Source: Brucella haematophila
GTDB lineage: Bacteria > Pseudomonadota > Alphaproteobacteria > Rhizobiales > Rhizobiaceae
Length of the DNA stretch: 64,000 nt
NCBI RefSeq assembly: GCF_005938105.1
Contig: NZ_VCPE01000008.1
Location: 124,001 to 188,000, forward strand
Direction of reading: 5' to 3'
Shown here: positions 45,619-54,263 of the stretch, one piece after another
Layout of the letters: each line of letters begins with the position of its first letter
Numbering within the stretch: position 1 is the stretch's first letter
Position numbers and translations under genes: made by a program
Notes under the pieces: generated by a model
The model's database searches: none
The model's input: only the letters and a program-made list of their open reading frames with translations
What the model was told of the DNA's origin: nothing

Positions 45619-47310
45619 TCAGGAAAACGCGACTACCAGTGGCCCGAGCAAGGTCAGGAACACGTTGGCAAGTGCATAGGTGATTGCGAAAGGAGTGGTT
45701 GGTATCGAGTTACCGGCCTTATCCAGTATTTCGCCAAAGGCAGGGTTTGCGCTGCGCGAACCGGAAAGCGCACCGGCAAAGACGGCTACGTTGTCGTATT
45801 TGAGAACATAGCGGCCAAACAGCATGGTGATGATGAGCGGGAGAATGGTCACCACCACGCCGATCAGGAAAATCGACAGACCACTGCTGACGATCGTCTG
45901 AACGGCCTGAAGCCCTGACTGGAGACCGACAACGGCCACGAAACCGGCAAGGCCGAGATCGCGCAGAAGCGTCGAAGCGGCTGTCGGCATATTGCCGATG
46001 GCCATGTTGCGGCTGCGATACCAGCCGAACAATAGACCCGACAAAAGTGCGCCACCTCCGCTTCCGAGCGTCAGCGGAATGGAGCCCAGACGAATGACTG
46101 CGAGACCGATCAACAGACCGACCGCAATTCCAAGACCATGGAAGACAAAATCCGTCTTGTCGCTGACGACAATAACCGGCCCGATAGAGCTGGCAACGCG
46201 CTGCAAATCCTGATCCGTTCCGTAAAGAGAAACGACATCACCAGCAGCAATAACGGTGTCGGCCTTGAGTGGAAGCGGCTTATCCGCTCGCTTGACGCCA
46301 ATCACATAAATGCCGTGACGCAGTTCCGAGCTGATATGCTGCTTGATGTCTGCGACTGACTTTCCGACGAAGTCCGGAGCGGTGATCGTCACATCACGAA
46401 TGGCGACGATCACATCCATGCCATTGGACGATTGCAGCTCTGAGCCAAGTTCATTGCCCAATGTGACAACACCAGTGCGGCGTCCGACAATGAGCACGAT
46501 ATCATTGGTTTCCAGCTTCAAATCCGGTGATACACCGATGATCTTGTTTGCGCGTTTGACGCGCTCGACCGTGATGGAGTTGTCGATTGAGGTCTTGGCC
46601 TCGATTTCAGCGACGGTTTTTCCGGCAGCCTTGTCTACCTGATAGATACGCCCGACAAGATCAGGCGCAGCTTCCTGCTCATTGGGGCCGAGCAGCCGGA
46701 TACCCGCAAGAAGTTCAGCTTCCGCCTTGATGGCGTCGTCGCGTATGGTCCGCCCCATGAATTTCGGCAGCAAATTGACGCAAACGAGGATCGCGCCAAA
46801 AGACCCGAAAATATAGGTAACAGCGTAACCCACCGCGACATTGGCCTGCAATCGCTGAACTTCGTCGGCGGCAAGGCCGAGTTTCGAAATCGCCGAACTG
46901 GCGGTACCAATGATGGCTGACTGTGTCAGGCCTCCTGCGGCAATGCCGGCTGCAAGACCCTTGTCGAGGCCGAATATTCGCGCCAGGACAACGACCGTCA
47001 CCAATCCGCTGATGGCCAGCACGGCGGCCATCGCAATTTCGCGAAGAGACTGACGCCCAAGCGACCGAAAGAATTGCGGTCCGCTTTCAAAACCGACGGC
47101 ATAAATGAAAAGGGCGAAGAGCACAGCCTTCACCCCATTATCTATGTGAACGCCGACCTGGCTGATCACAACCGCCACGAGCAGCGAACCAGCCACGCCA
47201 CCCAGCTGAAATTTCCCAAAATGTATTTTTCCCAGCGCGTAACCGCCAGCCAGAGACAGAAACAATGCTATCTCCGGTGCCTGCTCAAATACGGACTGAA
47301 GCCACTGCAT
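45619..47310 (-). CDS. aspT: Aspartate:alanine antiporter
   Basis: A 563-residue membrane antiporter of the AAE family. About five N-terminal helices are followed by two TrkA-C-like cytoplasmic domains (about residues 205-370) and then about six further helices; GFESGPQFF and the GGxxT-rich AAGGLTQSAIIGTASSA are family features. The ATG at 47310 is preceded by GGAGGGCAGT. A TTG 12 bases upstream is rejected. With AspD it exchanges aspartate(in)/alanine(out) electrogenically and can support acid tolerance and energy conservation. Confidence 0.93.
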   Translation of the reverse strand: MQWLQSVFEQAPEIALFLSLAGGYALGKIHFGKFQLGGVAGSLLVAVVISQVGVHIDNGVKAVLFALFIYAVGFESGPQFFRSLGRQSLREIAMAAVLAISGLVTVVVLARIFGLDKGLAAGIAAGGLTQSAIIGTASSAISKLGLAADEVQRLQANVAVGYAVTYIFGSFGAILVCVNLLPKFMGRTIRDDAIKAEAELLAGIRLLGPNEQEAAPDLVGRIYQVDKAAGKTVAEIEAKTSIDNSITVERVKRANKIIGVSPDLKLETNDIVLIVGRRTGVVTLGNELGSELQSSNGMDVIVAIRDVTITAPDFVGKSVADIKQHISSELRHGIYVIGVKRADKPLPLKADTVIAAGDVVSLYGTDQDLQRVASSIGPVIVVSDKTDFVFHGLGIAVGLLIGLAVIRLGSIPLTLGSGGGALLSGLLFGWYRSRNMAIGNMPTAASTLLRDLGLAGFVAVVGLQSGLQAVQTIVSSGLSIFLIGVVVTILPLIITMLFGRYVLKYDNVAVFAGALSGSRSANPAFGEILDKAGNSIPTTPFAITYALANVFLTLLGPLVVAFS

Positions 47311-47597
47311 ACTGCCCTCCAAGCCACAATCGGACAGGTAAGGAGAGTAGGGCGCAGTTGCTTTAAGGCAAGCAAAGCCACCAAGAAAAATTAGAAAGCT
47401 ATAAAATAAGCATTCGCGCTGGCTAATCTCGATACTTTTCCGAGATTAAGGACAAAATGTTTCGCAAGCTAACCATCAGAATAACGCGATCTGTTCCGAA
47501 AAGAACCAGTTGCATTATTTGTCGCGTTGCAACCGATAAGGCCCCTGTGGCGAATGACCATGACGGATGCTCCCGTCCTTATACATAGCGACGATAG
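47311..47597. other. Intergenic region between SRPBCC gene and aspT
   Basis: 287 bases without a supported gene. It should hold the aspT promoter on the minus strand and the end of the hppD operon, but I see no clear hairpin or operator. Confidence 0.4.
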
Positions 47598-48041
47598 CTA
47601 CTCGTTTATTTCAGGCACAACCAGTTTGGTGAGTTTGTGAAGCGAGTCTTGCCAACCCAGATAGCAGGCTTCTGCGGGAATAATATCCGGCACGCCTTCC
47701 TGCGTGATGGTAACTTCCGTTCCGACAGAAACGGCTTTCAGAACAACCGTAACCTTCATCTCACCCGGCAAGTTCGGATCGTCGAATTTGTCTGTGTAGA
47801 CAAGACGCTCACCGGGAGCGAATTCGAGATATGTCCCGCCAAAGCTGTGGCCATGGCCCGTCGTGAAATTGCGAAACGACATTTTGTGACTACCGCCAAC
47901 CTTCGCATCCAGTTCGTGAACGGTGCAAAGATATCCATAGGGCGGCAACCAGCTCGCTATCGCGTCCGGCTCGACAAATGCCCGGAAAATCTTTTCAGGC
48001 TTTGCTGCAATGACACGATGCAGGCGAATTGTACTCGGCAT
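47598..48041 (-). CDS. SRPBCC (AHSA1-like) domain protein
   Basis: A 147-residue START/Bet v1-like fold protein of the AHSA1 group: an N-terminal IRLHRVIAAKPEKIFRAFVEP, SWLPPYGY, a GGSHKMSF, GERLVYTDKFDDPNLPGEM and a final LGWQDSLHKL. GGAGGAAGTC precedes the ATG. It lies 20 bases after the Rieske gene, so it is the third gene of the hppD operon. Such proteins bind hydrophobic ligands; a role in tyrosine breakdown is guilt by association. Confidence 0.87.
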   Translation of the reverse strand: MPSTIRLHRVIAAKPEKIFRAFVEPDAIASWLPPYGYLCTVHELDAKVGGSHKMSFRNFTTGHGHSFGGTYLEFAPGERLVYTDKFDDPNLPGEMKVTVVLKAVSVGTEVTITQEGVPDIIPAEACYLGWQDSLHKLTKLVVPEINE

Positions 48042-48061
48042 GACTTCCTCCCATTGCTTGT

Positions 48062-48436
48062 TTACTCGCGCTCGTGGATGACGACATTCCCGTTTCCGTC
48101 ATCCGCCACAGGGACCGCATCAAGTCCGTCCAGCCCGGCAGACAGGCACGCGCCGCTCTCGGCATCGAACGTCGCATCGTGAGCTGTGCAAAGAAGACGC
48201 GCACCATCGGTTGAGAGTATCTCATCTGATCGGTAGTTTAATGGGAGATACTGATGCGGACAAGCATTGACGAATCCGCGCACAATTCCGCTCTGCCTGA
48301 TAAGAAGAAGTGGAAACTCCTTCCCATCAGCGCGAAGAACCAGACATTTTGTGTGACCATCGGCTATGTCCAAAGAGGCGCATAGGACGGTGCCGTTCTC
48401 AGGTGCGCCAGAATATGAGCGCCACGCATCACTCAT
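48062..48436 (-). CDS. Rieske [2Fe-2S] protein
   Basis: A 124-residue ferredoxin-like Rieske protein with both ligand boxes, Cys59-Pro-His61 and Cys83-Thr-Ala-His86, in the context ACPHQYLPL and LLCTAHDATF. No oxygenase large subunit is adjacent. It overlaps hppD by ATGA and so is translationally coupled to it. HPPD needs no external electron donor, so this ferredoxin may serve a different oxygenase or an iron-redox role. That pairing is unusual. Confidence 0.9.
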   Translation of the reverse strand: MSDAWRSYSGAPENGTVLCASLDIADGHTKCLVLRADGKEFPLLLIRQSGIVRGFVNACPHQYLPLNYRSDEILSTDGARLLCTAHDATFDAESGACLSAGLDGLDAVPVADDGNGNVVIHERE

Positions 48437-49578
48437 GCACGATTGTCAGCCAGTTGGCCGCTCTTGGATGTCGGCTGCACATTGCCTAACACACCGCGCT
48501 GAATCTGATCTTCCTCGATGGACTCGAACAAGGCCTTGAAGTTGCCCTCGCCAAAGCCATCATCGCCCTTTCGTTGAATAAACTCGAAGAAAATCGGGCC
48601 GATTACGGTCTTTGAGAAAATCTGCAGAAGGATGCGCGTCTCGCCACCGCCCAGAACACCTTCGCCATCGATGAGGATTCCACGCTTCTTCAACTTGTCG
48701 AGCGGCTCATTGTGATCTTTGACACGCGCCTTTGACTTTTCATAATAAATGTCCGGGGGACCGGGCATGAATTCCAGCCCCTGCGCAGCAATTGCATCCG
48801 TGCCGCCGTAAATATCATTACTGGCGATTGCTATATGCTGGATGCCCTCGCCCTTGTATTCACGAAGATATTCCTCGATCTGGCTATGATCATCCGCACT
48901 TTCATTGATTGGAATGCGGATTTTCCCGTCAGGAGACGTCAATGCACGGCTGGTCAGCCCGGTCATTTTCCCGGCGATGTCGAAATAGCGGATCTCACGG
49001 AAATTGAATGTGTCGTGGTAGAATTTGTACCAGGTGTTCATATTCCCGCGCACGACATTATGCGTAAGATGGTCGAGGTAGTAGAAACCGAAACCCTCCG
49101 GTTTCGGATCGACCTCACCCAGCCATTCAAACTCCGCTGAATAGCAGGAACCATCGTCGCCATAAGTATCCACGAAGTAAAGCAGCGACCCGCCAATGCC
49201 GATGACAGCGGGAACATCGAGCGACTTGCCGTCGCCGCGATATTCTTCCGCACCCAATTCCACAGCGCGCCGCAGCGCATGGCCCGCATCCACCACACGC
49301 CATGCCATCGCGGGCGCACAAGGTCCATGGTCTGCAACAAACGCCGCGGCATGGCTGTTTGGCTCACGGTTCAGAAGATAATTGATATCACCCTGACGGT
49401 AGAGAACAATGTCGTTCTTGCGGTGCTTGGCAACGGGTCGAAAGCCCATCTCGCGGAACAGAATGTCGAGCTTTTCAGGCTCGGGATGGGCGAATTCAAC
49501 AAATTCGAAGCCATCCGTTCCGGCAGGATTTGCTTCGTTGATTTCGGCTTTCGGCGCGTCGTGCGGATATGGTCCCAT
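48433..49578 (-). CDS. hppD: 4-hydroxyphenylpyruvate dioxygenase
   Basis: A 381-residue non-heme iron dioxygenase with two vicinal-oxygen-chelate domains. Metal ligands are visible: a His in YYLDHLTHNV, a His in GIQHIAIASN and a Glu in GPIFFEFIQRKGDDGFGEGNFKALFESIE, the last being part of the C-terminal helix that closes the active site. It converts 4-hydroxyphenylpyruvate to homogentisate in tyrosine breakdown. Divergent from an Lrp-type regulator at 49697. Homogentisate dioxygenase and later steps are not in the window. Confidence 0.94.
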   Translation of the reverse strand: MGPYPHDAPKAEINEANPAGTDGFEFVEFAHPEPEKLDILFREMGFRPVAKHRKNDIVLYRQGDINYLLNREPNSHAAAFVADHGPCAPAMAWRVVDAGHALRRAVELGAEEYRGDGKSLDVPAVIGIGGSLLYFVDTYGDDGSCYSAEFEWLGEVDPKPEGFGFYYLDHLTHNVVRGNMNTWYKFYHDTFNFREIRYFDIAGKMTGLTSRALTSPDGKIRIPINESADDHSQIEEYLREYKGEGIQHIAIASNDIYGGTDAIAAQGLEFMPGPPDIYYEKSKARVKDHNEPLDKLKKRGILIDGEGVLGGGETRILLQIFSKTVIGPIFFEFIQRKGDDGFGEGNFKALFESIEEDQIQRGVLGNVQPTSKSGQLADNRA

Positions 49579-49696
49579 TTTGAATCCTCCTTATCGTCAT
49601 TAAGACGGATTCTACGGGATGGATTACGCGAAGTACTTGCAATGTCGCACGACCTCGAAGAAGATTTGCATGAATTGTGAGCCATAAGGACATTTC

Positions 49697-50167
49697 ATGC
49701 ACGAAATTACCCTCGATTCCTTTGATCGTGCAATTCTGCAAACATTGCAGCGAGATGCATCATTGACCAATGCCGAGCTTTCCGAACTCGTCAATTTGTC
49801 ACAATCCCAATGCTCGCGCCGCCGAACGCGGTTGGAACAGGAAGGCATTATTCAAGGCTATTCTGCCCGTCTCGATCCCGTACGGCTTGGTTATGGCCTG
49901 CGGGCTATCACACGCATCAATCTATCGACGCATAATGAACGCACTGATGAATCCTTTGTCAGCTTTCTCGCAAGACATGAAGAAGTGCGCGAAGCCTATT
50001 CGGTGTCCGGCGATGCGGATTATGTGTTGATCATCGTCGCCAAGGATCTTGCTGCCTTTGCTGATTTCATACATCTCGTATTGCTGCCGCACCCGCAGGT
50101 CGCTCGTGTGCAATCGGAAATCGCCTTGCGCACAATGAAATCCGAAATTGGCCTGCCCATCGGCTAG
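49697..50167 (+). CDS. Lrp/AsnC family transcriptional regulator
   Basis: A 156-residue Lrp-type protein: N-terminal HTH (LDSFDRAILQTLQRDASLTNAELSELVNLSQSQCSRR) and C-terminal RAM effector domain with EAYSVSGDADYVLIIVAKDL. AAGGACATTTC precedes the ATG. It is divergent from hppD with 118 bases between, the expected regulator of tyrosine use, responding to an amino acid such as tyrosine or phenylalanine (inference). Confidence 0.92.
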   Translation: MHEITLDSFDRAILQTLQRDASLTNAELSELVNLSQSQCSRRRTRLEQEGIIQGYSARLDPVRLGYGLRAITRINLSTHNERTDESFVSFLARHEEVREAYSVSGDADYVLIIVAKDLAAFADFIHLVLLPHPQVARVQSEIALRTMKSEIGLPIG

Positions 50168-50202
50168 ACAAGCCACAGCTGGCTGATATCAGAGACCCGC
50201 AG

Positions 50203-50619
50203 TTAGGCTTCACTTTCTATTCGCGACAGCAAGTCGAGCAGCAAAGGACGCAACCGGCGGATTTCTTCGCGGTGGGTCAGGCTCAGTTCGGCCAGTATTC
50301 TTTCCGCCTCGTCGGTCAGGCCGAGTAGAGTTTGCCGTTTATCATCCGGTCCCGGCAAACGCCTCAGAAGCCCCAGTGCTTCAAGACGCGCAATCAATCC
50401 GCTGGCGCTATGCGGCTTCAAAACCAGACGCTCTGCGACATAACCCACTGTTGCCTTGCCGTCTGCTGCTGCGCGAATGGCCAACAGCGCCTGATGTTGC
50501 TGCGGTGTCAGATTATACTCGGCGGCCTTGCTTTCACTGAAGGCCATGAAATTTCGCAACGAATAGCGAAAATCCGCCAGCACCGCATAATCGTCATCAG
50601 TCATTCTTCTCGAAGCCAT
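50203..50619 (-). CDS. MarR family transcriptional regulator
   Basis: A 138-residue MarR-type winged HTH protein with LTPQQHQALLAIRAA, YVAERLVLKPHSASGLIARLEALGLLRR and the wing DKRQTLLGLTDEAERIL. GAAGGTAAAA precedes the ATG. It is divergent from the ClC gene at 50689; the 27-base inverted repeat 50632-50658 starts 13 bases from its start codon and is its likely operator. Confidence 0.9.
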   Translation of the reverse strand: MASRRMTDDDYAVLADFRYSLRNFMAFSESKAAEYNLTPQQHQALLAIRAAADGKATVGYVAERLVLKPHSASGLIARLEALGLLRRLPGPDDKRQTLLGLTDEAERILAELSLTHREEIRRLRPLLLDLLSRIESEA

Positions 50620-50631
50620 TTTTACCTTCTT

Positions 50632-50658
50632 GAATTATATCGCATTACGATATAATTC
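50632..50658. promoter_or_regulatory. Perfect MarR-type inverted repeat
   Basis: GAATTATATCG (50632-50642) and CGATATAATTC (50648-50658) are perfect 11-base arms with a 5-base spacer. It lies between the divergent MarR and ClC genes and can serve both promoters. Confidence 0.8.
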
Positions 50659-50688
50659 GCTTTCGATCTCATCAAGTCCGGAGCGATT

Positions 50689-52437
50689 ATGTCCACGCCT
50701 TCAGCCATACCAAATCTTCCACGATTGCGCGACCATACGACCGATCGCCGTATGTTGATGCTGGCGCTTGCGGCTGTCGTGGTTGGTACAGGCGGCGCGT
50801 TCGGGGCGTGGTTGCTGCTGAAGCTCATTGCCCTCTCGACCAATCTTTTCTGGTTTGGCCGATTTTCATTCGCGAATTCCGAGATCATCGACAATCAACT
50901 GGGCATGTTGGCAATTATCATCCCGGTCATCGGCAGCCTCATTATCGGATTGATGGCGCGATATGGTTCGGAAAAAATCCGTGGACACGGAATTCCGGAA
51001 GCGATTGAAGCGATCCTGTTTGGCGAGAGCCGTCTTTCGCTCAAGGTCGCGGTGCTGAAGCCATTGTCTTCCGCAATTTCCATCGGCAGCGGTGGTCCCT
51101 TCGGCGCCGAGGGACCAATCATCATGACGGGCGGAGCCATCGGCTCTCTATTCGCCCAGCTTTTTGAACTGAGTGCAGCGGAACGCAAAACACTGCTCGT
51201 CTCAGGCGCAACAGCAGGCATGACGGCGATATTCGGCACACCAATGGCGGCCATCCTGCTTGCATTGGAGGTATTGCTTTTCGAATGGAAACCGCGCAGT
51301 TTCATACCTGTGGTCGTCGCTGTTCTGGTCTCGACTGCCTGGCGGCCCTTTCTGATCAGTTCAGGGCCGCTTTTCCCCTTCATGAGCCTCGATGCCAGCG
51401 GTGGAATGCCTCTTTTGTTTGCGTTGATCCTCGGCGCTATTGTCGGCATCCAGAGCGTGCTGCTCTCAACCGGCCTTTATCGCATTGAAGACATGTTTCA
51501 CCGGCTGCCTATCCACTGGATGTGGTGGCCAGCGCTTGGAGCGATTGCGGTCGGTATCGGCGGATTGATTGATCCGCATGTTCTCGGTGCAGGCTATGCC
51601 AGCATTCAGCAATTGCTGGATGGCTCAATGACAATGAAGGCAATCGCACTGCTACTGGTGGTCAAGGCGGCGGTGTGGCTGATCGCGCTGGGGTCCGGCA
51701 CTTCCGGCGGTGTGCTCGCGCCGCTTCTTCTGCTCGGCGGCGCTCTGGGCGCATTGATTGGACAGTTCCTGCCGGGCGGCGCTGGTTTCTGGGCAATGAT
51801 CGGCATGGCCGGAATATTGAGCGGCGCGATGAGAGCACCACTGACAAGTGCGATCTTTGCGGTCGAACTCACCGGCCATTTTGCGGCCTTGCCCGAGACA
51901 ATTGCCGCGTCGGCCTCTGCCTATGCCGTCAGCGTGCTCATTCTCAATCGCTCTATTCTGACGGAGAAAATTGCGCGTCGGGGACGGCACATCTTGCAGG
52001 AATATTCCGTAGACCCGTTTGCATTTCTTCAGGCCTCACACGTAATGACGCCCAGCCCTCAATGCCTGTCGGGCAAACAGTCGATTGATGCCACAATTGC
52101 ATTCTTCACCAAAGACGCACGCCACAGAGCCTATCCGGTGCTGGACGATGACGGGCGCTTGCTCGGTCTCGTTTCACGATCGGAAGTTTTGCAATGGCAA
52201 GTGTCGGGCGCTCCGGTAGCAGCCTCGCTCGCCGAGACGCTTTCAGACGCGTCTCAGCCCACTGCCTTTACATCAACGCCACTGGGTGAAGTCGCCGATC
52301 TCATGGTCATGAGTGGTATCCCGCGCATTCCGATACTCGACCCCCAATCCCATAATGTGGTTGGTCTGGTCTCGCGTCAGGACCTGCTCAAAGCGCGCAT
52401 TGAACAGAGCAATGTCGAGATTGTTCGGAAACGCTGA
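50689..52437 (+). CDS. ClC-type chloride channel/transporter with CBS domains
   Basis: A 582-residue ClC family membrane protein. The selectivity-filter regions are visible as variants: GSGGPFGAEGP for the first, and GTSGGVLAPLLLLGG for the second, in place of GxFxP. The later YAVSVLILNRS ends the membrane part, and residues about 440-575 hold a pair of CBS domains (VMTPSPQCLSGKQSIDATIAFF and the second ending LVSRQDLLKARIE). Channel or H+/Cl- antiporter mode cannot be told. Controlled by the divergent MarR protein (inference). GGAGCGATT precedes the ATG. Confidence 0.92.
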   Translation: MSTPSAIPNLPRLRDHTTDRRMLMLALAAVVVGTGGAFGAWLLLKLIALSTNLFWFGRFSFANSEIIDNQLGMLAIIIPVIGSLIIGLMARYGSEKIRGHGIPEAIEAILFGESRLSLKVAVLKPLSSAISIGSGGPFGAEGPIIMTGGAIGSLFAQLFELSAAERKTLLVSGATAGMTAIFGTPMAAILLALEVLLFEWKPRSFIPVVVAVLVSTAWRPFLISSGPLFPFMSLDASGGMPLLFALILGAIVGIQSVLLSTGLYRIEDMFHRLPIHWMWWPALGAIAVGIGGLIDPHVLGAGYASIQQLLDGSMTMKAIALLLVVKAAVWLIALGSGTSGGVLAPLLLLGGALGALIGQFLPGGAGFWAMIGMAGILSGAMRAPLTSAIFAVELTGHFAALPETIAASASAYAVSVLILNRSILTEKIARRGRHILQEYSVDPFAFLQASHVMTPSPQCLSGKQSIDATIAFFTKDARHRAYPVLDDDGRLLGLVSRSEVLQWQVSGAPVAASLAETLSDASQPTAFTSTPLGEVADLMVMSGIPRIPILDPQSHNVVGLVSRQDLLKARIEQSNVEIVRKR

Positions 52438-52457
52438 CGAACACGAATGGGCAAACG

Positions 52458-53228
52458 CTACCGGTAAATTTCGGGCTTATAGCGACTACCCAAACGATAC
52501 CGATCACCGGCATAGATCAGCTTGTTGACGGTCGCGACCGTCTCTCTGGTCCATGTGCGGCGGTCGAGATGGAGGCAAGCCGCATTGACCTCGATTTGCA
52601 ACAAAGCTGCAATGTGGGCATCTGCGGTAACGGCTGAGATCACCTGCTCGACTTCCGTCATCGGTGTGCTCTTCTGCAGATAATCGTAGGTCGTGATGGT
52701 GTGGAAGTCCTGCAACTCGTAGTCCTGCACCAGTTGCGTATTGACGAAACGTTCCTCCAATTGCACCGGCACATTGTTTTCGAAATGCACGATGATTGAA
52801 TGCGCGACAGGTATTGGGCTTTGCAGTTCAAAAGCGTTCAACAGTGCTGCATCCGGCTGCACAATATCGAGGGCCACCACCTGCGCGCGATGCGTGCCAC
52901 CCCGCGCCGCGATCTCATTGGCAATATTCACCACTTCAATCAATGTCGTTTCGGGCTTTGGTGGTGAAACGAAGGTACCGACACCTTGGATACGCTTCAA
53001 AATGCCCTGATCGGTGAGTTCGCGTAGCGCACGATTGACAGTCATGCGAGAGATGCCGAGCGCATCGACAAGCTCATGTTCAGATGGCAGGCGAAAATTT
53101 CCGGGCCAGCGTCCAGACCGGATATTTTCCAGAACCTGGGCTTTGACCTTCTCGTAAAGCGGCCCTGCTGTCTCGGGCAATTCCATCGCCGATGCGTGAT
53201 CACTATCCGATTTGCCGGTAGAGCCCAT
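52458..53228 (-). CDS. GntR family regulator, HutC subfamily
   Basis: A 256-residue regulator: HTH (LGISRMTVNRALRELTDQGILKRIQGVGTFV) and a C-terminal UTRA effector domain with SIIVHFENNVPVQLEERFVN and the final RTWTRETVATVNKLIYAGDRYRLGSRY, close to HutC. HutC senses urocanate, but no hut genes are here, so the effector may differ. It is the last gene of the minus-strand operon starting at 60595; the inverted repeat at 60712 before that operon is a candidate operator. GGAG is 14 bases from the ATG; an ATG at 53186 is the alternative. Confidence 0.88.
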   Translation of the reverse strand: MGSTGKSDSDHASAMELPETAGPLYEKVKAQVLENIRSGRWPGNFRLPSEHELVDALGISRMTVNRALRELTDQGILKRIQGVGTFVSPPKPETTLIEVVNIANEIAARGGTHRAQVVALDIVQPDAALLNAFELQSPIPVAHSIIVHFENNVPVQLEERFVNTQLVQDYELQDFHTITTYDYLQKSTPMTEVEQVISAVTADAHIAALLQIEVNAACLHLDRRTWTRETVATVNKLIYAGDRYRLGSRYKPEIYR

Positions 53229-53235
53229 GATTAAA

Positions 53236-54249
53236 CTACGCTCCTATCCGTATGATCGTTTTCAGCCCCTCGGCCTGCCCTGCAAGCAACCGGTCGTAAG
53301 CCTGAGGTACTTCATCAAGCGAAATCTCGCGATCGATCAATTCGACAAGCGATGCTTCCAGCTCTGGAAGCAAGGCCGCGATTTCCGCAAGTTCGTCCTG
53401 ATAGGCGTGGCATCCGATCAGGCTGATTTCACGCTCGACCAGAATATTCGGATCGAGCTCGATCTTGCCGTGCGAAATCCCCACAAGCGCCAGAGACCCG
53501 CCACCCGACAGGACATCGATTATCGCATTCAAAACGGCGATGTTGCCCGTCGCATCGATTGCGTACCGTAAAGTCTTTCCCGAAAGGACGGCTTCCAGCG
53601 CTGTCTTGTTGAGCCGGACGCTGGTCGCGCCGGTCACTCTTGCGACCAGTCCTGCCCGCTGTTCATTGCGGTCGCAGACCAGCACCGGCCCGTCGTGCAA
53701 GCGCGACAATAACAGAGCAACAAGCCCGCCAATCGGTCCGCAACCCACAACCAGAACCGCCTCGCCAGATGGCAAACGCTGCTTGCGAATGGCGTGCAAC
53801 GCGACGGAAAGCGGCTCGCCCATCGCGGCCACAACGGGGTTGATGTCAGCGACATAGGGGACGAGCAACCGCGCCGGCAGCGCCGTCTCTTCGGCAAAGC
53901 CACCATCGCAGACTTCACCGATAAATCCAAGCGTGGAACAGACATTGTGCCGACCGCTCGCACAGGCCGGGCACTCGCCGCACCAATATCTGGAATCGGC
54001 GATCACCGTATCGCCCGGCTTGAACCCGCTGACACCGGCACCAATCTCGGTCACAACGCCAGCAAATTCGTGACCTGCGACCGATGGCGAACGGCTGATC
54101 CACTGTCCGGTCGAGAAGTTGTGCAGGTCAGAACCGCAAATTCCAGCCGCCGATACTTTTAGTCGAACCCAGCCCGGCTCAAGTAGCGCCGGCGGGTCGA
54201 TATTCTCGACCCGCAAATCTTTGGCTGCATAAAGCCGAACCGCTTTCAT
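53236..54249 (-). CDS. Zinc-dependent alcohol dehydrogenase (threonine/polyol dehydrogenase-like)
   Basis: A 337-residue medium-chain dehydrogenase with catalytic zinc ligands in AAGICGSDLH and GHEFAGVV, the four structural-zinc cysteines in YWCGECPACASGRHNVC, and an NAD-binding VVGCGPIGGLVALLL. ATG at 54249 has AAGGTGG upstream. It lies 14 bases after the HisD-like gene and is followed by the HutC-type gene. Alone it suggests oxidation of a polyol or hydroxy acid; beside the HisD-like and SDR genes it resembles HpsO of sulfopropanediol breakdown (inference). Confidence 0.87.
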   Translation of the reverse strand: MKAVRLYAAKDLRVENIDPPALLEPGWVRLKVSAAGICGSDLHNFSTGQWISRSPSVAGHEFAGVVTEIGAGVSGFKPGDTVIADSRYWCGECPACASGRHNVCSTLGFIGEVCDGGFAEETALPARLLVPYVADINPVVAAMGEPLSVALHAIRKQRLPSGEAVLVVGCGPIGGLVALLLSRLHDGPVLVCDRNEQRAGLVARVTGATSVRLNKTALEAVLSGKTLRYAIDATGNIAVLNAIIDVLSGGGSLALVGISHGKIELDPNILVEREISLIGCHAYQDELAEIAALLPELEASLVELIDREISLDEVPQAYDRLLAGQAEGLKTIIRIGA

Positions 54250-54263
54250 GAAACCCACCTTGT

